Assembly: GCF_028994805.1 (NCBI RefSeq)
Contig: NZ_JAJQQP010000001.1
Coordinates: forward strand, 62,001 to 126,000
Direction of reading: 5' to 3'
Length of the DNA: 64,000 nt
Source: Promicromonospora iranensis
GTDB taxonomy: Bacteria > Actinomycetota > Actinomycetes > Actinomycetales > Cellulomonadaceae
How positions within the stretch are numbered: the first letter of the stretch is position 1; each line of letters starts with the position of its first letter. Shown in pieces: positions 40,153-47,978 of the stretch. Below the pieces are notes generated by a model, which ran no database searches, was not told where the DNA came from, and saw nothing but the letters and a program-made list of their open reading frames with translations. A program made the translations under genes and the position numbers.

Positions 40153-40922
40153 CCGACGCACGCACCGAGATCCTCTCGCGCATCCGCGGGGCGCTGGGCT
40201 CGGCCGACAGTTCGGCCGGGGCGGCGGGGACAACAGGCGCAGCGGGGACAGCCGGTGTGACGAGGGCCCCGTCGGTGGTGCCACGGGAGTACCGGTCCGC
40301 CGGTGAGCACGCCCCCGGCTCGGACGCCGTGCTGGAGGTGCTCATCGACCGGCTCGTGGACTACAAGGCCGAGGTGCACCGGACGACCCCGAAGGACCTC
40401 CCGCGCCTGCTGGCCAGGCTGATCCCGCAGCGGTCGGCAGAACGTCAGGTCGTCGGCAGCTCGGACTACCGATCACCTGACGTTCTGCCGACCACCCCGA
40501 GCACCCCGCGCGGCGCCGTCGTCGTGCCGCACGGGATCGACCAGGCCTGGGTTTCTGCCATGGGCGGGGTCGAGGTGCGGACCGACTCGCGCGAGGCCCC
40601 CCTCTCCGCCGCCGAGCTGGACGAGGTGGACGCCGTCGTGACCGCCGCGCGGGTGGCCGTCGCCGAGACCGGGACGATCGTGCTGGACGGCGAGGCCGAC
40701 CAGGGCCGGCGCGCCGTGTCCCTGGTTCCCGACGTGCACGTGTGCGTGGTCCGTACCGACCAGGTGGTGCAGACCGTCCCGGAGGCGGTCCGCCTGCTCG
40801 GCGCCGACCCGGAGCGACCCCTGACCTGGATCAGCGGCCCGAGCGCCACGAGCGACATCGAGCTCGAACGCGTCGAGGGCGTCCATGGCCCGCGAACGCT
40901 GCACGTGGTGCTTCTGTCCTGA
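40149..40922 (+). CDS. lutC: LutC-type LUD-domain protein carrying a palindromic insertion
   Basis: A 257-residue LUD protein. Its start is an ATG in a 4-bp overlap with lutB. The conserved part has VVVPHGIDQAWVSAMGG, VTAARVAVAETGTIVLDG, SLVPDVHVCVVRTDQVV and WISGPSATSDIELERVEGVHGP, as in LutC/YkgG. Residues about 95-116 (beginning RSAERQVVGSSDYRSP) come from a family A palindromic element (40432-40496). The element keeps the reading frame and falls in the loop before the core beta strand. An Ala/Gly/Thr repeat near residues 23-37 is also variable-looking. The protein is likely functional because the conserved blocks flank the insert intact. Confidence 0.9.
   Translation: MTDARTEILSRIRGALGSADSSAGAAGTTGAAGTAGVTRAPSVVPREYRSAGEHAPGSDAVLEVLIDRLVDYKAEVHRTTPKDLPRLLARLIPQRSAERQVVGSSDYRSPDVLPTTPSTPRGAVVVPHGIDQAWVSAMGGVEVRTDSREAPLSAAELDEVDAVVTAARVAVAETGTIVLDGEADQGRRAVSLVPDVHVCVVRTDQVVQTVPEAVRLLGADPERPLTWISGPSATSDIELERVEGVHGPRTLHVVLLS
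40432..40496 (+). repeat. Family A palindromic element inside lutC
   Basis: Left arm GGTCGGCAGAACGTCAGGT (40432-40450) and its exact complement (40475-40493) form a 19-bp stem around 24 nt that pair further. The left 27 bases match the intergenic copy at 44351-44377 in 26 positions. Here the element is read in frame as part of the LutC protein. Confidence 0.88.
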
Positions 40923-40948
40923 CGGCCCTCGGTCGGCATTCCCTCCGG

Positions 40949-41362
40949 TCAGGGGTGCAGCCTGGCGCCCTTCACCACCTTGTCCACCACCCGCCGCTCA
41001 CCCGCGACGGCGATCCCGACGAGGTCCAGCTTCTCCGTGGCGACGCTCGCGACGGCGGCCCGGTTGTCGACGTCGTTCCCGGTGGCGAACAGGTCGGCCG
41101 TGTAGACGCCGATGCGCAGGCCCCGGGTGGCGGCGCGCTCGCGGATCGTGGCGAGCCGGTCGCCGTCGGCCACCATGACCATCACCGGCGTACCGAGCAT
41201 CGGGAGATACTCGTGGCCGTCGGCGTCGCGGTACGTGTCGCCGACGAGCTCCGGGTAGGCAGCGGTCACGGCGCTGGACAGGAAGGCCGTCACGTTGTTC
41301 TCCTGCCAGCCCAGCAGGTCGTCGCGCAGGACGATCACGATCTTGGCTTGTTCGAAAGTCAT
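40949..41362 (-). CDS. DUF2000-family protein
   Basis: About 137 residues from ATG 41362, reading MTFEQAKIVIVLRDDLLGWQEN, then NVTAFLSSAVTAAYPELVGDTY, LPMLGTPVMVMVADGD and RIGVYTADLFATGND. These are the blocks of DUF2000, a small alpha/beta family with no assigned function that sometimes accompanies AraC regulators. It is divergent from an AraC gene, which may control it. No signal peptide or membrane segment. Confidence 0.82.
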   Translation of the reverse strand: MTFEQAKIVIVLRDDLLGWQENNVTAFLSSAVTAAYPELVGDTYRDADGHEYLPMLGTPVMVMVADGDRLATIRERAATRGLRIGVYTADLFATGNDVDNRAAVASVATEKLDLVGIAVAGERRVVDKVVKGARLHP

Positions 41363-41393
41363 ACCGCTCACACTGCGGCCGTGGACGGGCCGA

Positions 41394-41410
41394 GTTCTTG
41401 TACGTTCTTG
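41394..41410 (+). promoter_or_regulatory. Promoter of the AraC gene with direct repeats
   Basis: GTTCTTG occurs at 41394-41400 and 41404-41410, ten bp apart, as AraC half-sites often do. TACGTT (41401-41406) ends six bases before the ATG at 41413. Confidence 0.45.
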
Positions 41411-41412
41411 AC

Positions 41413-42225
41413 ATGCCCTCGCCCGCTGCGAGCTCGGACGTCGTGCGCGCCTGGCGGCCCGGCGTGCCCGGTGTCGCCGAGGTGCTGCACGCCGCCTGGC
41501 ACGAGCACGCCTACCCGGCCCACACCCACGACACGTGGACGGTGCTGGTCGTCGACCGCGGCCTGATCGGGTACGGCCTGGACGGCCAGGAGCACGCCGC
41601 GCAGCACTCCGGGGTGACCGTGCTGCCGCCGGGCGTGGTGCACGACGGCCGGTCGGTGACCGCCACCGGCTTCCGCAAGCGCGTCGTCTACCTGGAGCCC
41701 ACGGTGCTCGACGACGGCCTGGTCGGCCGCGCCGTCGACGCTCCGCTCGTGCTCGACGACACGCTCCGCGCCCGCTTCGTCGGCCTCGACCGGGCGCTCA
41801 CCGTCCGCGAGGACGTCGCGGCCGAGAGCCTGCTCGCCCTGGTCACCGAAGGCCTGGCCTGGCATCTCTCCGGCCGCCCGACGCCGCCGCGCGAACCCGC
41901 CACCGCCACCACCGCGCGGCGCGCCCGCGACCTGCTCGACGCCGACCCGGCCCGGCCGGTCCGCCTGGCCGAGGTCGCCGCCGAGCTCGGCGTCACGGTG
42001 CCGCACCTGGTACGCGCGTTCACCCGCGAGCTCGGCCTCCCGCCCCACCGGTACCTGGTGGGGCGCCGGCTGGACATGGCGCGGCGCCGGCTCCTGGCGG
42101 GCGAGCCCGCGGCCGACGTCGCCGTCGCGACCGGGTTCCACGACCAGGCGCACCTGACCCGGCACTTCCGCCGCCTCCTGCGCACCACCCCGGCCCGCTA
42201 CGCGCGCGGCGCGCGCCCGGCCTGA
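41413..42225 (+). CDS. AraC-family transcriptional regulator
   Basis: A 270-residue protein. The N-terminal cupin-like sensor has HAAWHEHAYPAHTHDTWTVLVVDRG and GVTVLPPGVVHDGR. The C-terminal DNA-binding domain has two helix-turn-helix motifs: RLAEVAAELGVTVPHLVRAFTRELG and PAADVAVATGFHDQAHLTRHFRRLL, ending with TPARYARG. It resembles regulators of amino-acid export or DUF2000 neighbours. It probably acts on the divergent DUF2000 gene. The start at 41413 fits a leaderless message. Confidence 0.88.
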   Translation: MPSPAASSDVVRAWRPGVPGVAEVLHAAWHEHAYPAHTHDTWTVLVVDRGLIGYGLDGQEHAAQHSGVTVLPPGVVHDGRSVTATGFRKRVVYLEPTVLDDGLVGRAVDAPLVLDDTLRARFVGLDRALTVREDVAAESLLALVTEGLAWHLSGRPTPPREPATATTARRARDLLDADPARPVRLAEVAAELGVTVPHLVRAFTRELGLPPHRYLVGRRLDMARRRLLAGEPAADVAVATGFHDQAHLTRHFRRLLRTTPARYARGARPA

Positions 42226-42271
42226 GACCGGCCCGCCGCCCGCCGCCGTCGCCGTCGCCGTCGCACCCTCT

Positions 42272-42338
42272 CCTTCGAGGTCTAAGTTTCTCCGCTCTGA
42301 ACCGATTCAGAAGCGAGAAACTTTGGCCTCGAAAGGGA
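42272..42338. terminator. Family C hairpin, copy 1
   Basis: The left arm (42272-42301, starting CCTTCGAGGTCTAAG) is identical over 30 bases to that at 48847-48876. The right arm (42306-42338) pairs with it with several mismatches and a bulge. It lies after the AraC gene in a 180-bp intergenic region that holds nothing else clear except the next gene's -10. Confidence 0.7.
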
Positions 42339-42405
42339 GATCTCACACGCTCTCGGGCCGCCGACCGGGCGCGTGACGTCGTCGGCTCCGGGAGAATGGC
42401 CTCTC

Positions 42406-43062
42406 GTGACCGACCCAGCGCCCGAGCCCACCCTCTTCGACCTCCCGCCGGGGGCCCGGCGCCCCCGGGCGCGGGTCGTGCTGCTGACCGGTCCGTCGGG
42501 CTCCGGCAAGACGTCCCTCACGCGCAGGCTCGGCCTGCCCGTCGTCCAGCTCGACGACTTCTACCTGGACATCGACCATCCGGGCCTGCCGCAGCGGTAC
42601 GGCAGCGTGGACTGGGACAGCCCGCAGACCTGGGACGGCCAGGGCGCGCTCGCCGCGCTGCAGGAGCTGACGACGGAGGGCCGTGCCGACGTCCCCGTCT
42701 ACGACATCCCGACCTCTCGCCGGACGGGGATGCGGCGGCTCGACATCGGCGACTCGCCCCTCGTCCTGGCCGAGGGCATCTTCGCGGCGCACCTGGTCGA
42801 CGACTGCCGGGCCGAGGGCCTGCTCGCGGACGCCATCTGCCTCTCCCGCCCGCGGCTGGTCACCTTCTGGTTCCGGTTCCTCCGGGACGTCGCCGAGGCG
42901 CGCAAGCCGATCGGCACACTGCTGCGCCGGGGGACCTCGCTCCTGCGCGCCGAGCCTGCGATGATCGAGCGATGGGTTGCGCTGGGCTGCCGCGAGGCCA
43001 CACCCACCCAGGCGGAGAAGGACATCCGCGGCCTCCTTGTTCAGAAGTCCTCGAACACGTAA
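42406..43062 (+). CDS. P-loop nucleoside-kinase-like protein (uridine kinase type)
   Basis: A 218-residue ATP-binding protein. The Walker A motif is LLTGPSGSGKTSLTRRLG, followed by VVQLDDFYLDIDHPGLPQ, a DDFY motif typical of uridine kinases, and DWDSPQTWDGQGAL. A later LAEGIFAAHLVDDC strand also matches that fold. It could phosphorylate a nucleoside, pantothenate or a sugar. Start is GTG 42406 with GAGAAT eight bases before it and no ribosome site, so it is likely leaderless. Confidence 0.82.
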   Translation: MTDPAPEPTLFDLPPGARRPRARVVLLTGPSGSGKTSLTRRLGLPVVQLDDFYLDIDHPGLPQRYGSVDWDSPQTWDGQGALAALQELTTEGRADVPVYDIPTSRRTGMRRLDIGDSPLVLAEGIFAAHLVDDCRAEGLLADAICLSRPRLVTFWFRFLRDVAEARKPIGTLLRRGTSLLRAEPAMIERWVALGCREATPTQAEKDIRGLLVQKSSNT

Positions 43063-43132
43063 TCCACGCGTAACCGAATTGCCACGTACCCCACATGCGC
43101 GGGGCTCACCCTGGGCACAGGAGGTGGTGTCT

Positions 43133-44338
43133 GTGATCCAGCGCAACGGCTTGCGTGTGCTCTCGCTGTACGAGGGCTTCTTCAGCGGCGGGGCTCGTGT
43201 CCTGCACTCGACGGTGGTCGCCGGTCTGCATCAAGGCGGTCGTCAGCAGCATTCCGTGCTGAGCCTGCACCACGAGGTCCGGCGTGAGGCCACCCTCCAG
43301 CGGATGGAGGACGACCCCCGGTACCGCGCCCTGCGCGCCGCGGGCGTCCGCATCGGCTCCCTCGGACGGAGCACCGAAGGGGAGCACGACTCGCACGTCT
43401 TCAGCGAGTCGGAGCTCGCGGCCGCCGTCCGACAGGCCGAGAGCTCCCACGTGGTGCTGTCGCTCAAGGAACAGCCGCTCCGGCTCGTGAACCAGGACGC
43501 CTTCCCCAGCCGCCCGGTCATCGCCTGCCTGCACCGCTCCGATCCCGAGCACCAGGGCGACGCTCTCGGCGACCTGCTGACCGCGGCCTCTCGCGGCCGG
43601 CTCGCCGCCGTCGTCTGCTGCGCGGAGTCGACGCGGGACGCATACCGCGAGGCCGGCGTGCCCGCGGACCTGCTCCGCGTGGTCCCGAACGGCATCAATC
43701 TCGCCCGGTTCCGCCCGGTCCAGGGCGCGCGCCGGCTCGCCCTGCGTGGCGCGGCCGGCGTACCCGGTGACGCAACGGTCGTCGTCTACGCCGCGCGGTA
43801 CGACGAGATGAAGAACCCCGAGCTCTTCCTCCGCTCGGCCCGCACGTTCCTCGAGCTGGAGCCCGACGGCCACGTCCTGATGTGCGGCGCCGGCATGACG
43901 GCGGCCAACCCCAGCCTGCAGGACGACCTCGCCCGCATCTTCGGCGACCGGCCGGACCTGCTGGAGCACCTCGACCTGCTGGGCGTGCGCCACGACATGG
44001 AGCTGATCTACGCGACGGCCGACGTCGTGGCCCTCACCTCGACGTTCGGCGAGGCCGCGCCGCTGTGCCTCATCGAGGGCTCGATGTGCGGGGCCGTGCC
44101 GGTCACCACCCCCGTGGGGGACGCGCCGTCGATCGTGGACCGCATCGGGTTCGTGACGTCGTTCGAGCCTGCCGAGATCGCGGCCACCTGGATCGAGGCG
44201 GCGGCCCGGCGTGGGGAGCTGGAGTCGGCGCGGACCGCCGTCCGGCCCCGGTTCAGCCACGTCCGGATGATCGCCGGCTACTCGACGATCATCGAGCGCA
44301 CCCACCGCGACGCGGGCCTCCGGCCGGCGCGCGTGTAG
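43133..44338 (+). CDS. GT4-type glycosyltransferase
   Basis: A 401-residue GT-B glycosyltransferase. The start is GTG 43133, eight bases after AGGAGG. N-terminal GLRVLSLYEGFFSGGARVLHST contains the Gly-rich acceptor loop. C-terminal VVVYAARYDEMKNPELFLRSA and FGEAAPLCLIEGSMCGAVPV hold the nucleotide-sugar site, with the E-x7-E-like element of GT4. No other envelope or polysaccharide genes are beside it, so donor and acceptor are unknown. It is followed by a long family A hairpin. Confidence 0.83.
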   Translation: MIQRNGLRVLSLYEGFFSGGARVLHSTVVAGLHQGGRQQHSVLSLHHEVRREATLQRMEDDPRYRALRAAGVRIGSLGRSTEGEHDSHVFSESELAAAVRQAESSHVVLSLKEQPLRLVNQDAFPSRPVIACLHRSDPEHQGDALGDLLTAASRGRLAAVVCCAESTRDAYREAGVPADLLRVVPNGINLARFRPVQGARRLALRGAAGVPGDATVVVYAARYDEMKNPELFLRSARTFLELEPDGHVLMCGAGMTAANPSLQDDLARIFGDRPDLLEHLDLLGVRHDMELIYATADVVALTSTFGEAAPLCLIEGSMCGAVPVTTPVGDAPSIVDRIGFVTSFEPAEIAATWIEAAARRGELESARTAVRPRFSHVRMIAGYSTIIERTHRDAGLRPARV

Positions 44339-44347
44339 CGCGGGCCT

Positions 44348-44415
44348 GGTGGTCGGCAGAACGTCAGGTGGTCGGCAATCCGGTTTGCCGACCACCTGAC
44401 GTTCTGCCGATCACC
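44348..44415. repeat. Family A palindromic element, intergenic copy (31-bp stem)
   Basis: Arms 44348-44378 and 44385-44415 pair with one mismatch across a 6-nt loop. The arm includes GGTCGGCAGAACGTCAGGT followed by a second GGTCGGCA. It lies between the glycosyltransferase and LacI genes and may serve as terminator. The near-identical element lies within lutC 3.9 kb away. Confidence 0.85.
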
Positions 44416-44460
44416 TCGCATCGGTCCGCGCCTGCCCCGCGGACACGGCAGGATGACCTC

Positions 44461-45510
44461 ATGTCCGACGGCCCCGTCACCCTCAGCCAGGTCGCCCGCG
44501 AAGCCGGCGTCTCGCTCGCGACGGCCTCGCGCGCGATCAACGGGAGCGCCACCCGCAGTGTCCGCGAGGACCTGCGCGAGCGCGTCCTGGAGACCGCGCG
44601 GCGCCTCGACTACTCGCCCGACCCCAGCGCCCAGGCCATGGCCCGCGGCCGCACCACGGCCCTGGGGCTCGTGGTGCACGACATCGCGGACCCGTACTTC
44701 TCCACCATCGCCGCCGGTGTCGCACGCGCCGCCGAGCACGAGGGCCTCATCGTCACGCTCGCCTCCACGGAGCACAGCCCCGAACGAGAGCTCGCCTTCG
44801 TCGAGCTGGCCCGGCGGCAGCGGTCGCGCGCGATCATCCTCGCGGGCGGTCGCCTCGCGCCGACCTCGGACGCGCTCGAGGCGGCCCTGAAAGCGTTCCG
44901 CGACGCCGGGGGCGGGGTGGCGCTGATCGGCCAGCCGGTCGACGACCTTCCCGTCGTCAAGGTCGCGAACGCCGACGGCGCCGCCGACCTCGCCCGCGCC
45001 CTGCACGGCCTGGGCTATCGCCGGTTCGCCGTCCTCGCCGGCCCGACGGGCCACCGCACGGCGGCCGACCGCACCGACGGTTTCACCGGGGCGTTGGCCG
45101 AGCTCGACAGCGCTCCCCCGCCTGACGACATCCTGACCTGCGCCTTCACCCGCGACGGCGGATACTCCGCGATGACCGCGCTGATCGGGCGGTCGGGCAC
45201 GAGTGCGCCGTCGGGCCGCGCAGGACACCTGCCCGAGCTCGTGTTCGCCGTCAACGACGTCATGGCGGTCGGCGCCATGGCCGCCGTCCGGGACGCGGGC
45301 CTGAGCGTGCCCGACGACGTCGCGGTGGCCGGGTTCGACGACATCCACACCCTGCGCGACGTCACGCCGGGCCTCACGACCGTACGGATCCCGCTCGCGG
45401 AGGTCGGGGCCCTGGCCACCGCCCTGGCGCTCGGGCGCTCGGGCCAGGCGGACGCGCGGGTACGCGGCGAGGTGGTGCTCCGGGAGTCGACGCCGGAGCG
45501 CACCCGCTAG
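44461..45510 (+). CDS. LacI-family transcriptional regulator
   Basis: A 349-residue repressor. The helix-turn-helix reads TLSQVAREAGVSLATASRAIN, followed by the hinge DYSPDPSAQAMARGRTTALG and a sensor domain ending VAGFDDIHTLRDVTPGLTTVRI. CAGGAT lies six bases before the ATG at 44461 and suggests a leaderless message. It precedes the Gfo/Idh-DUF993-isomerase operon, whose promoter carries GGGAAAGCGCATTCCC, the expected LacI-type box. A similar box lies before the Gfo/Idh gene at 32.2 kb. Probably a local repressor that responds to the sugar used by that operon. Confidence 0.9.
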   Translation: MSDGPVTLSQVAREAGVSLATASRAINGSATRSVREDLRERVLETARRLDYSPDPSAQAMARGRTTALGLVVHDIADPYFSTIAAGVARAAEHEGLIVTLASTEHSPERELAFVELARRQRSRAIILAGGRLAPTSDALEAALKAFRDAGGGVALIGQPVDDLPVVKVANADGAADLARALHGLGYRRFAVLAGPTGHRTAADRTDGFTGALAELDSAPPPDDILTCAFTRDGGYSAMTALIGRSGTSAPSGRAGHLPELVFAVNDVMAVGAMAAVRDAGLSVPDDVAVAGFDDIHTLRDVTPGLTTVRIPLAEVGALATALALGRSGQADARVRGEVVLRESTPERTR

Positions 45511-45562
45511 GACGATCCGGCGGCCCGTGTGTACTGCCCGCCGACCGTGCGCTACGCTGCTC

Positions 45563-45578
45563 GGGAAAGCGCATTCCC
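45563..45578. promoter_or_regulatory. LacI-type operator of the DUF993 operon
   Basis: GGGAAAGCGCATTCCC has perfect arms GGGAA/TTCCC around AGCGCA. It lies just after a -10-like TACGCT (45554-45559), so bound repressor would block transcription start. Confidence 0.7.
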
Positions 45579-45603
45579 AAGCCACGACGATGGAGTCCCG
45601 CCC

Positions 45604-46755
45604 GTGACCACACTTCGCATCGCCATGAACGGCGTCACCGGCCGCATGGGTTACCGTCAGCACCTCGTGCGCTCGATCCTGCCGATCCGCGACCAGGGTG
45701 GCGTCACGCTCCCCGACGGTTCCCGGGTCCAGGTCGAGCCCGTGCTGGTGGGCCGCAACGCGGACAAGCTCAAGGAGCTCGCCACGCTGCACGACGTCGA
45801 GCACTGGACCACCGACCTCGACACGGCGATCACGGACGCGGACATCGTGTTCGACGCCGCCATGACGAACCTGCGCCCGGCGACGCTCGCCACGGCGATG
45901 AAGCGGGGCAAGCACGTCTACACCGAGAAGCCGACGGCGGAGACCCTCGCCGAGGCCATCGAGCTCGCGCGTCTCCAGGCCGAGACGGGCGTGACCGTCG
46001 GCGTCGTGCACGACAAGCTGTACCTGCCGGGCCTCGTGAAGCTGCGCCGCCTCGTGGACGAGGGCTTCTTCGGCCGCATCCTCTCGCTGCGCGGCGAGTT
46101 CGGCTACTGGGTGTTCGAGGGTGACTCGCAGGCCGCCCAGCGGCCCTCCTGGAACTACCGCAAGGAGGACGGCGGTGGCATGACCACCGACATGTTCTGC
46201 CACTGGAACTACGTGCTCGAGGGCATCCTCGGGCAGGTCAGGACGGTCACGGCCAAGACGGTCACGCACATCCCGACCCGCTGGGACGAGTCCGGCAAGG
46301 AGTACGCCGCGACCGCCGACGACGCCGCGTACGGCATCTTCGACGTCACCACCCCGGGCGGGGACGACGTCGTCGCGCAGATCAACTCGTCCTGGGCCGT
46401 GCGCGTGTTCCGTGACGAGCTCGTCGAGTTCCAGGTGGACGGCACGCACGGCTCCGCCGTCGCCGGCCTGCGCGAGTGCCGTGCCCAGCACCGCTCGCAC
46501 ACCCCCAAGCCCGTCTGGAACCCGGACCTGCCGGTCACCGAGCCGTTCCGCGACCAGTGGCTCGACGTCCCCGCGAACGCCGACCTCGACAACGGGTTCA
46601 AGCTGCAGTGGGAGGAGTTCCTGCGCGACGTCGTCGCCGGGCGCCCGCACCGTTACGACCTGCTGTCGGCAGCGCGCGGTGTGCAGCTCGCCGAGCTGGG
46701 CCTGCAATCCTCCGCGGAGGGCCGCCGCCTCGACATCCCGGAGATCACGCTGTGA
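45604..46755 (+). CDS. Gfo/Idh/MocA-family dehydrogenase, operon with DUF993
   Basis: A 383-residue family member starting at GTG 45604. The Rossmann start TLRIAMNGVTGRMGYRQHLV differs from the classic GxGxxG, showing NGVTGRMG. HVYTEKPTAETLAEAIELA supplies the EKP lysine, and DGGGMTTDMFCHWNYVLEGI is the substrate region. Acts on a sugar or cyclitol, with NAD(P) as cofactor. It overlaps the DUF993 gene by 4 bp. The operon order dehydrogenase, DUF993, isomerase suggests stepwise conversion of an oxidised sugar. Confidence 0.85.
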   Translation: MTTLRIAMNGVTGRMGYRQHLVRSILPIRDQGGVTLPDGSRVQVEPVLVGRNADKLKELATLHDVEHWTTDLDTAITDADIVFDAAMTNLRPATLATAMKRGKHVYTEKPTAETLAEAIELARLQAETGVTVGVVHDKLYLPGLVKLRRLVDEGFFGRILSLRGEFGYWVFEGDSQAAQRPSWNYRKEDGGGMTTDMFCHWNYVLEGILGQVRTVTAKTVTHIPTRWDESGKEYAATADDAAYGIFDVTTPGGDDVVAQINSSWAVRVFRDELVEFQVDGTHGSAVAGLRECRAQHRSHTPKPVWNPDLPVTEPFRDQWLDVPANADLDNGFKLQWEEFLRDVVAGRPHRYDLLSAARGVQLAELGLQSSAEGRRLDIPEITL

Positions 46756-47978
46756 GCGCGGCAGTAGTCCTCCCCCGGTTCGACGCCGAGGGCCGCGTCA
46801 CGGGCTCGGAGGCGATCGACCTGAACGCCCCCGGCCCCTGGACGACGCCGTCACGCCCCATCGAGTCCCGCGTCGCCTTCGCGGCGGCCCACGTGGTGCC
46901 GCAGGTCGGGGCGGAGAACGTCCCGGGTGCGCCCGCCGTCGTCGACTGGGACTCGACGCTCGCCTACCGGCACCGGATCTGGGAGCACGGGCTCGGCGTC
47001 GCCGACGCCATGGACACCGCGCAGCGCGGCATGGGGCTGGACTGGGCAGCGACCCAGGAGCTCGTGCGGCGGTCGGCGGCCGAGGCCGCCTCCGTGGGCG
47101 CCCGCGTCGCCTGCGGGGCGGGCACCGACCAGCTCTCCCCCGACGTGGTGGCCGCGCTGGAGCCGGGCGACGCCGGGCTGGCCGTGGTGGCGGACGCCTA
47201 CCGCGAGCAGGTGCACCTGGTGCAGGACGCCGGGGCGCAGGTCATCGTCATGGCCTCTCGCGCGCTGGCGAAGGTCGCCCGCGGCCCCGAGGACTACGCC
47301 CGTGTGTACGACGCCGTCCTCGCCGACGCCGAGCAGCCGGTGATCCTGCACTGGCTCGGCACCATGTTCGACCCGGCGCTGGCCGGCTACTGGGGTTCGG
47401 ACTCCGTGGACGACGCCACCGCGACGTTCCTCGACCTGATCCGCGCCCACCAGCCCCGCGTCGACGGCGTCAAGGTGTCCCTGCTCGACGCCGCCCACGA
47501 GGTGGGCCTGCGCCGGTCGCTGGCCTCGCTGCCGCCGTCGGACGCGGGGACGAGGCCCCGGCTCTACACCGGTGACGACTTCAACTACCCCGAGCTCATC
47601 GCGGGTGACGAGCAGGGCCACTCGGACGCGCTGCTCGGCATCTTCGCCGCGATCTACCCGGCCGCCTCCACCGCGCTCCAGGCGTTCGACGCCGGCGACG
47701 CCGAGGGCGGGCACAAGATCCTCGCGTCGACCGAGGCGCTGGGCCGGCACATCTTCGCCGCGCCCACGTACTACTACAAGACCGGTATCGCGTTCCTGTC
47801 CTGGCTCAACGGCTTCCAGCCCGGGTTCTCCCTGGTGGGCGGCCTCCACTCCGGGCGGTCGCTGCGGCACCTGGTCGAGCTCGCCCGCCTGGCCGACAGC
47901 TGCGGCATGCTGCTCGACCCGCCTCTTGCCGCCGCGCGGCTCCGGGCGTTCCTGACGACGAACGGGGTGACCGCATGA
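46752..47978 (+). CDS. DUF993-family protein (aldolase-like TIM barrel)
   Basis: A 408-residue protein starting at GTG 46752. Blocks such as AAPAVVDWDSTLAYRHRIWE-like VVDWDSTLAYRHRIWEHGLG, MGLDWAATQELVRRS, ILHWLGTMFDPALAGYWG and LYTGDDFNYPELIAGDEQGH match DUF993, which is grouped with dihydrodipicolinate-synthase-like enzymes. The reaction is unknown; a retro-aldol or hydrolysis step on a keto-sugar would fit its partners. It is coupled by 4-bp overlaps to both neighbours. Confidence 0.82.
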   Translation: MSAAVVLPRFDAEGRVTGSEAIDLNAPGPWTTPSRPIESRVAFAAAHVVPQVGAENVPGAPAVVDWDSTLAYRHRIWEHGLGVADAMDTAQRGMGLDWAATQELVRRSAAEAASVGARVACGAGTDQLSPDVVAALEPGDAGLAVVADAYREQVHLVQDAGAQVIVMASRALAKVARGPEDYARVYDAVLADAEQPVILHWLGTMFDPALAGYWGSDSVDDATATFLDLIRAHQPRVDGVKVSLLDAAHEVGLRRSLASLPPSDAGTRPRLYTGDDFNYPELIAGDEQGHSDALLGIFAAIYPAASTALQAFDAGDAEGGHKILASTEALGRHIFAAPTYYYKTGIAFLSWLNGFQPGFSLVGGLHSGRSLRHLVELARLADSCGMLLDPPLAAARLRAFLTTNGVTA

